From the NCBI GenBank assembly GCA_036429605.1, contig JAVFKD010000016.1:4030001-4094000 (forward strand): 64,000 bases of DNA. Direction: 5' to 3'. A program made the position numbers and the translations under genes. Origin of the DNA: Cladobotryum mycophilum (lineage: Eukaryota; Ascomycota; Sordariomycetes; Hypocreales; Hypocreaceae). Each line of letters begins with the position of its first letter. Position 1 is the first letter of the stretch. Below are positions 58,221 through 64,000 of this stretch, piece after piece. Under the pieces are notes generated by a model. It made no database searches. It saw only the letters and a list, made by a program, of their open reading frames with translations, and was not told the DNA's origin.

Positions 58221-59499
58221 ATGACCCTCACCCCAGACCAAATCGCCATCGTCAAATCCACCGCCCCGGTCATCAAACAACACGGCCAAGCCGTTACTTC
58301 CCTCTTCTACAAGAACCTCCTCTCCTCCAACCCCGGCTTGCAAAACTATTTCTCTCTGCGCAACCAGCAAACAGGCGCGCAGCAAGCCGCCCTCGCCCAC
58401 GCGGTTCTCGCTTCGGCGACTTATATCGATGACCTGCCCAAGATTGCCGCCGCGGTGGAGCGCATTGCGCAGAAGCATGCCTCCTTGTTCGTCAGGCCGG
58501 AGCAGTACCCCATCGTAGGGGAGTTTCTCATCGGGGCGTTTGCGCAGGTGCTGGGCGAGGCGTTCACCGAGGAGGTGAAGAGCGCTTGGGTGGCCGCCTA
58601 TGGCGTGTTGGCCGATATATTCATCAACAGAGAGAAGCAACTCTATGCCGAGGCGGGGGACTGGCAAGACTGGCGGAACTTTACCATCACCAAGAAAGAA
58701 ATCGAATCAGAGGGCGTGGTGAGCTTATACCTCAAGCCCTCAGGCGAAAGCCCCTACCCAGTTTCCTGCCCGGCCAGTACGTCAGCGTACAGATTCCCAT
58801 CCCGGAACTCAACGGCATCTTCCAGAGCAGACAATTCTCCCTCAGTCTCGCTCCCCACGATGGGCTAGATCACTACCGCATCACCGTCAAGAACGAAGCC
58901 AGCGACCAAGTCTCCAGCGTGGAAGACCTCGCAGCAGGCAAAACCCCCGGCCTCGTCGCCCAGCGTCTCCACAACAACTTCAGCGTCGGCTCCGAGCTGC
59001 AACTAAGCCCTCCCCACGGCGAATTCGCCTTTACTCCTTCCTCTTCTCCTTCGTCCACCCAGGAATCCATCTCGCCCATCGTGCTCCTCTCCATCGGCGT
59101 AGGCGTCACCCCCTACGCTCCATCCTAGACACCATCCTCTCAACACCAACCCAGTCCACCCGCCCCATAACCTGGGTCCACGGCGCAAGACACTCCGGCG
59201 CCGTATGCTACGGCAAGCACGTCCGCGAGCTATCCTCCCAGCACGCCAACGTGACAGCCAAAATCTTCGTCAAGAACATTCAAGAGGGAGACGAGCAAGG
59301 GCGAGAGTACGATTACGCAGGTAGGCTAAGCCTAGACAAGCTCACTGAGGATGGCACCCTACCCCTTGGAGATGCCTCGACAGAGTACTACATCTGCGGG
59401 CCAGAGGAGTGGATGGTGGAAACAAGAGCCTGGTTGGACAACAAGGGCGTGAGCAGGGAGAGACAGCACCTTGAACTGTTCAGAACTGGAATGGTCTAA
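58221..59499 (+). CDS. Flavohemoglobin, nitric oxide dioxygenase
   Basis: A single exon, about 426 codons once two one-base slips are allowed for. The globin domain starts MTLTPDQIAIVKSTAPVIK; the proximal His lies in the QKHASLFVRPEQY segment. The FAD-binding region has GQYVSVQIPI and RQFSLS, and the NAD(P) region LLSIGVGVTP and YYICGPEEWM. The frame slips at the C4 run 58751-58754 and the C5 run 59109-59113, each a single missing base. The enzyme oxidises NO to nitrate using NAD(P)H and O2 in cytosol or mitochondria and protects against nitrosative stress. With the slips taken as assembly errors, the gene is complete. Confidence 0.92.
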
Positions 59500-59935
59500 G
59501 TTTGTTTATGATGGTTGGTCGCGGAGGATCTGTAAATTGTATATTTAGCGCAATCTCCCCTTTGGAAATTAGACAAGTCTGTAACAATAATAGAGATGTA
59601 GAATTAGCAATTCACCGTTTGACATTTTTGCCCCTCATTCGACTAGTGGCGATACGACATCACCAGCAGCATGGTCTCACGTCTGTAACGCCCCGTGGCC
59701 AAATGTAACGCTACCATCCGCTGTTTGAGATTTTAGTGCGCATCACAGGAGAACATGTCACAAATTCGAAACAGGACTAGCAAAAATGGAAACCATGTTA
59801 TTGAAGTGAAGCTCTATTACCTCAATGCTGAGTCTATCCTGGCGTATCCATACATGCTCGGGAAACAAATCTCAACCGCACTTTGCGAATCCGAAACGAT
59901 TATTGCGCACGAGAGAACCCATTACGATTCTATGC

Positions 59936-61153
59936 TTACAGGAGAGCCAAGAATCCGGCGACAAGAGCCACGCCAGCATAGGCAGCGCCAGAGAGCTTGT
60001 TGACAGCACCAGCATTGGTGCCGGCACCAGTAGTAACGGTAGCAGGAGCTCCACCGGTAGGAGAAGCAACGCCAGAGGTAGAACCGGAGCCAGAGCCAGA
60101 GCCAGAGTGGGTTGGGACAAGAGTAGAGTGGGTAGCAGTAGAAGCACCAGAAGTAGTAGCGGTAGTAGAGCCAGAGGTGGTGGTGTGGTCAGGGGTATCG
60201 AACTTGGTAGGGCACTTCAGGTCAAACGCGGGAGTGGTGCTGAGATCCTTGCTGACGGCAAACTTGACCTCGTTGTCGGGGTTGGAGTCACGGAGGTTGT
60301 ACCAGAAAGTAGGAGTCTTGTTGAAGAGCCTGCGGCAACCGACTTCCTGCCAGTACTTTTGAGCATTCTTGACGCTGGGAACAGCCTGATCCCAGCTAGG
60401 ACCAATGTAGGGCCAGCCGGTCTCGGTGACCCAGACGGGCTTGCCATTGGCGACACCGAGGGTGGCATCGTAGGCACGGTCGAAGAGAGTACCAGCGTTC
60501 TTGATGTCGTTGCCCTTGCCAGACTCGTAGAAGGGATACTCGTCAACTCCGAGCCAGTCAACCTCATCGAGGACGGCCTTGTTGGTACCGTTGACCCAGG
60601 CATCCCAGGTGTCGACGTGGCCAACGGGGACCTTGTTGAGGGTAGTGCTGGCGACAGTCGACTTGTACTTCTTGATGAACTCGAGAACCTGCTGGGGGCC
60701 GGCTCCAACACCACCCTTGTTCTTGCGACCAGTCTCGGAGTCACGGTAGAGATCCTCACTACCGATGGAGATACCGATAACGAGGTCGGTGAACTTGGTA
60801 CCGTACTGCTTGACGGCCTTGGTCAGGGCGCTGAGCTCCTTGTCGATGTTATCGGTGCCGGAAGCCCAGATACCGAGAAGCATGAAGGTCTTGGTATCAA
60901 TGGCAGCCTCGAAAGCCTGGATGGGGTCGTCCTGGGAGTAGGCCTGAATGTTGGTGTACAATCGAACGGCGTTGAAGGTGCCAGGGGCGCCAACAAGACC
61001 CTGAGCAGTCTTAAACTCGGCCGCGAAGTCGGCCTTGAACTTGGCAGAGCGATCGGGGAGAGTAGCACCAGAGTTGAAGCCGAGGTAGTTCTGGCCAGCA
61101 GCAGCAGCACTAGCCACGAGGGCAGCACCGGCGGCGAGAGTTGAGAAATGCAT
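59936..61153 (-). CDS. GPI-anchored GH17 glucan endo-1,3-beta-glucosidase
   Basis: An intronless frame of 405 aa starting MHFSTLAAGAALVASAAAAG, a clear signal peptide. The GH17 barrel covers about residues 22-310. The acid/base Glu is in GISIGSEDLYR and the nucleophile Glu in WVTETGWPY. A Ser/Thr/Gly-rich stem (SGSTTATTSGASTATHS, then GSGSGSGSTSG) and a hydrophobic C-terminus (AYAGVALVAGFLALL) with a small-residue omega region indicate GPI anchoring. It acts on beta-1,3-glucan in the cell wall, resembling EglC of Aspergillus. The gene is intact. Confidence 0.95.
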   Translation of the reverse strand: MHFSTLAAGAALVASAAAAGQNYLGFNSGATLPDRSAKFKADFAAEFKTAQGLVGAPGTFNAVRLYTNIQAYSQDDPIQAFEAAIDTKTFMLLGIWASGTDNIDKELSALTKAVKQYGTKFTDLVIGISIGSEDLYRDSETGRKNKGGVGAGPQQVLEFIKKYKSTVASTTLNKVPVGHVDTWDAWVNGTNKAVLDEVDWLGVDEYPFYESGKGNDIKNAGTLFDRAYDATLGVANGKPVWVTETGWPYIGPSWDQAVPSVKNAQKYWQEVGCRRLFNKTPTFWYNLRDSNPDNEVKFAVSKDLSTTPAFDLKCPTKFDTPDHTTTSGSTTATTSGASTATHSTLVPTHSGSGSGSGSTSGVASPTGGAPATVTTGAGTNAGAVNKLSGAAYAGVALVAGFLALL

Positions 61154-64000
61154 GATGAAGGTGTTTACGGGTTGATAATTAATTGGCGATGTAGATGGAA
61201 TATCGTCACCGGGAGTTGTCTTGGTTTTGTTCTGTCGTGTCTCGAGAGAAAGAGCGTGGTTTGAGCAAGAAGAAAAGAGAGCGATTGAATTGCCGTTTGA
61301 TAATAAAAAAATGAGTGTCGTATTTAGAATGAATGTCTAAACAAAAAAAGAACAAACGGCAACTATAAAGAAACAGATGATGCAGAAAGATTGAGATTGA
61401 AGATCAAAAAAAGAGAGGACAAGAGAAAGAAAAGCGAGATGTAACGTTTTGAACCCCCAAGCGGGAGAGAAAGTGTCAAAGGGGTGACGCCAAGAGAGCA
61501 GCGCGCTACTACCTGCATCACGTGCAGAGCCAATGTGTACCTTGGAATTAGTGGTGCCTGGAATAATAGCGAAAGTACTGGTACCTGCACTAAGCAAGCA
61601 CCAGTAGCTGCATCCCTTTGAGGCTCTACGGTAACGGTTTGAAACAAGGGGTGCATAGCCTCAATCGACCTAACCTGATGGAGTACTAGTTTAGATGCCA
61701 GTGTCCACTAGAAGCTCCCTGAGAGTCCACTGAAGCTCGCTGTGCCTTGATTTCGCTGCGGGAGCTAAATTGTCATCGCCACGCCGTAAACCGGAAAAGA
61801 AGGTATATCGCATTTTTAAATGCAATGTAGAGTGACATTGAAGATGAAACCATGCCAATCGTTACGGAGTGCTGCACCTATAAAAACAAGCTTGATTGTA
61901 TCTCGTCCGCGTTTGAATCACGTTTGTTGTTGTTTTTGTTGTTTTTGTTGTTTTACCATTGCAGTGCGTCCTCTATTGTTTACCGTCATTCTAGATACAA
62001 AAAGGGGTCATGCCCTTGGCAAATCAATCCCTGACTTGAGCTTTGATGCTTATAGACAAGTCTATTTACAAGTATTATTACAATCTCGTATAGGAGACGA
62101 GCATGGTCGGTGTAGGACTGAAGGTATTGTATTCGTACAATATGTAAAAAGTCCTTCTGGTGCTTTGACAAACAATCCCTATTTTCTAAATTTGCATGCA
62201 TGATTGCCCAGAGAAATGTCTTATTGTCCCTCATACCAGCGATACCAACCAAGGCTGCTGAATCGCGTCCATGTTGTCTTTTTTTGTTCATTTTTATTTG
62301 TTCATTTTTAGCAACCTCCAGGGTATCCCAGGTTCACTATAGTCTTCAGCTATACCCCCTGGCTACCTTGTGCTTGTCCTCGTGGTCACAACGTTTTCCA
62401 ATTCTATAAACAATCTGACTGAATATAGAATTTTGATGGATGATGATGATGCCATAGATGGATGGGTGAAGCCAAGCATCAACAATAATAGCAACTTTTC
62501 CACGTTCCAACTCGTCTCTACTGGTGCTTGAGTGCAGTCATTGGCCATCGGGAGGAGAAGGCTGTCGTGTTCATGTCAGACGAAATTGCACTACAAACGA
62601 GGATCGTCGACCCTAGCAGTACAGCGCAGGTATAGAGTACTAGTATATGAATGACGATTCGATGGCCTTGTTTCGGCACTCTCTGTTTTTTGTTTCGCCG
62701 GGCCCTGCATCCGAGGCTACTTGTATTAAGGCTGCTTCCTATGGAGTACGATTTTATTTGCCCCCGTATTCTAATCACGAGCCCAAAATGCAGTCCGTTT
62801 TTATTTTGGATGCAAGATGAATGAGAGACACCTAGACTTTCTTGCGAACCGTCGCATGTTGGATGGCGATTATAGGGGTTGTTGGGTGTAACGCTGGCTG
62901 GAGTGTTGGCCACCATGGGAGTTACAGGTTAGCAAATGGGGCTTGTTTCAAGGTTCGAAACGAGTCTTGTAACAAAGGCGAAAGCTTCTCTCCCTCTCTG
63001 ACGCCCTTCTCTCGACTAGGTAGATGATGATGTAACCATAATTGGTTACTTGCCGCCGTGCATCTCTCCATCTCATTAGTCGTAGCCGCGTCTGACTGAC
63101 TCCAAGATGCAAAACTTGGGATGGATTAAACTTGGCGAGGCAGACTCCCATTCTTGCTTAAGTCTTGTATCAACTAAAGGGTGGCAAGGCAATGCTGACC
63201 AGCTTCGGCGGGGGCTGAACTCCGCAAAGCGCGGCTAAGACTGTGGCGGTGTCGCGTCTGATCGGCTCCTTAAGCGCCAAGCACCTGCACCTGTACCCAG
63301 TATCCCATGATGCCCCTCCACCATCATCATCATCCATCCAAGCTACCCTTGGGTTCTGACATGGTTCCCCTCACACAAGCCGATTTCACTGCATGGCCAT
63401 CATCTTCCATGCCGCAACATTAAAGATATTTTTGCTCTATCATCTCGGCTGAGATCACTACTCTAGAGGCTATGCAACAATCTAATCTAATCTATCATGT
63501 CATGGCCATCAGTGTCACGCATATTGCTTTCCGGGGATTCACGGCTGCCACGGCCTTCTCCAGCGGATGATGCTCGCTGCCCCAGTCCCAGCACTAGAAC
63601 ATGAACTTGGACACACACACACACTCTCTCCCCCTCACTCTTCACGAACGAAACAAAACGAAACGAACTCGGCTCCGGCGTCTATTCAACCAAACAAATC
63701 ATCATGGCTTTCTTTAGACACGTTTGCCTCTTCCACCACCTCCTCAAGTTTCATTGACTAGCCACTGGGGCTGAAGGAAGCTGACCTCAAACTTTCCCAT
63801 CCCTTGGCCCTGTAAGTGGATTCTGGGGGCCAGCCAAAAAAAACAATCGGGACTCATCAGCTTGTCATTGTTTGATCATCGCCCGTGTTCAGATGCCCTA
63901 TTCCTCAAGCGAACTCGGCATCTCTATTCCGCTGGCCCCCCTTGTGCAGAAAAAAAATAGTTTCTCGTCTCATCGACTTTTGGGTCATCCCTTCGCATCG
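61154..64000. other. 2.8-kb region without a recognised gene
   Basis: The part next to 61153 is the glucanase promoter and leader, with long A-rich stretches (61300-61400). The rest holds short frames, a (GTTTTT)-type T/G-rich tract near 61925-61955, and CA and CT microsatellites around 63613-63640. No tRNA, splice structure or motif was found, although an exon belonging to a gene beyond the right edge cannot be excluded. Confidence 0.4.

Noticed and set aside
59825..61144. 439-aa Gly/Ser-rich frame on the plus strand
   Set aside because: It is antisense to the GH17 gene, which has signal peptide, catalytic Glu residues and GPI end. The plus frame is low-complexity and arises from codon bias.
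62518..62916. 132-aa minus-strand frame near the right end
   Set aside because: No motif, no splice or promoter context, amino-acid composition like noncoding DNA.
1..64000. CRISPR array, rRNA operon or telomeric repeats
   Set aside because: No regularly spaced direct repeats with unique spacers, no rRNA-like blocks and no TTAGGG arrays were seen.

Overview
The window is nuclear DNA of a filamentous ascomycete, most likely a sordariomycete of the Hypocreales type. The reasons are short GT-AG introns (47-200 nt) with CTAAC/CTGAC-like branch sites, a proteinase K/Pr1-type secreted subtilisin, a GPI-type GH17 glucanase, a Zn2Cys6 regulator, a LysM protein and a fungal NLR. No bacterial operon structure, CRISPR array, rRNA or convincing tRNA was seen. 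Exon coordinates were derived by eye from reading-frame continuity, splice signals and family motifs.

Left part (1-28.5 kb): a gene runs off the left edge, followed by a PD-(D/E)XK/Rai1-like unknown gene. Then comes an accessory island: an alpha/beta-hydrolase-NB-ARC-TPR NLR (3962-7405), a very large SpvB/RHS (Tc-toxin B/C-like) gene (8047-14393) divergent from an unknown 371-aa gene (15295-16410), a methyltransferase, a 1038-aa TPR-CHAT protease, a caspase-like protein with a long C-terminal extension, a possible LRAT/NlpC-fold protein, a small protein made of three 50-aa repeats, and an AsaB/CmcJ-type oxygenase. The mix of NLR, two clan-CD proteases and a bacterial-type polymorphic toxin looks like a conflict or cell-death island. 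That reading is an inference.

Middle part (28.5-46.8 kb): sparse. It holds an HSL-type esterase, an unknown 203-aa protein, an epoxide-hydrolase-like enzyme, a Pr1-like subtilisin with a 4.7-kb gene-free stretch upstream, a Zn2Cys6 regulator whose first zinc-ligand Cys reads Ser, and a PhyH-type dioxygenase. An AT-rich stretch at 46157-46590 is bounded by 22-bp direct repeats and may be a short mobile element.

Right part (46.8-64 kb): an F-box-region-type unknown protein, a 5'-truncated LysM gene, an amino-acid permease with one in-frame stop, cytosolic isoleucyl-tRNA synthetase, flavohemoglobin and a GH17 beta-1,3-glucanase, then 2.8 kb without a gene.

A cross-cutting feature: seven one-base deletions fall in C/G runs within otherwise intact genes, including the essential isoleucyl-tRNA synthetase. 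This points to homopolymer errors in the assembly, so several apparently broken genes here are probably intact in the organism.
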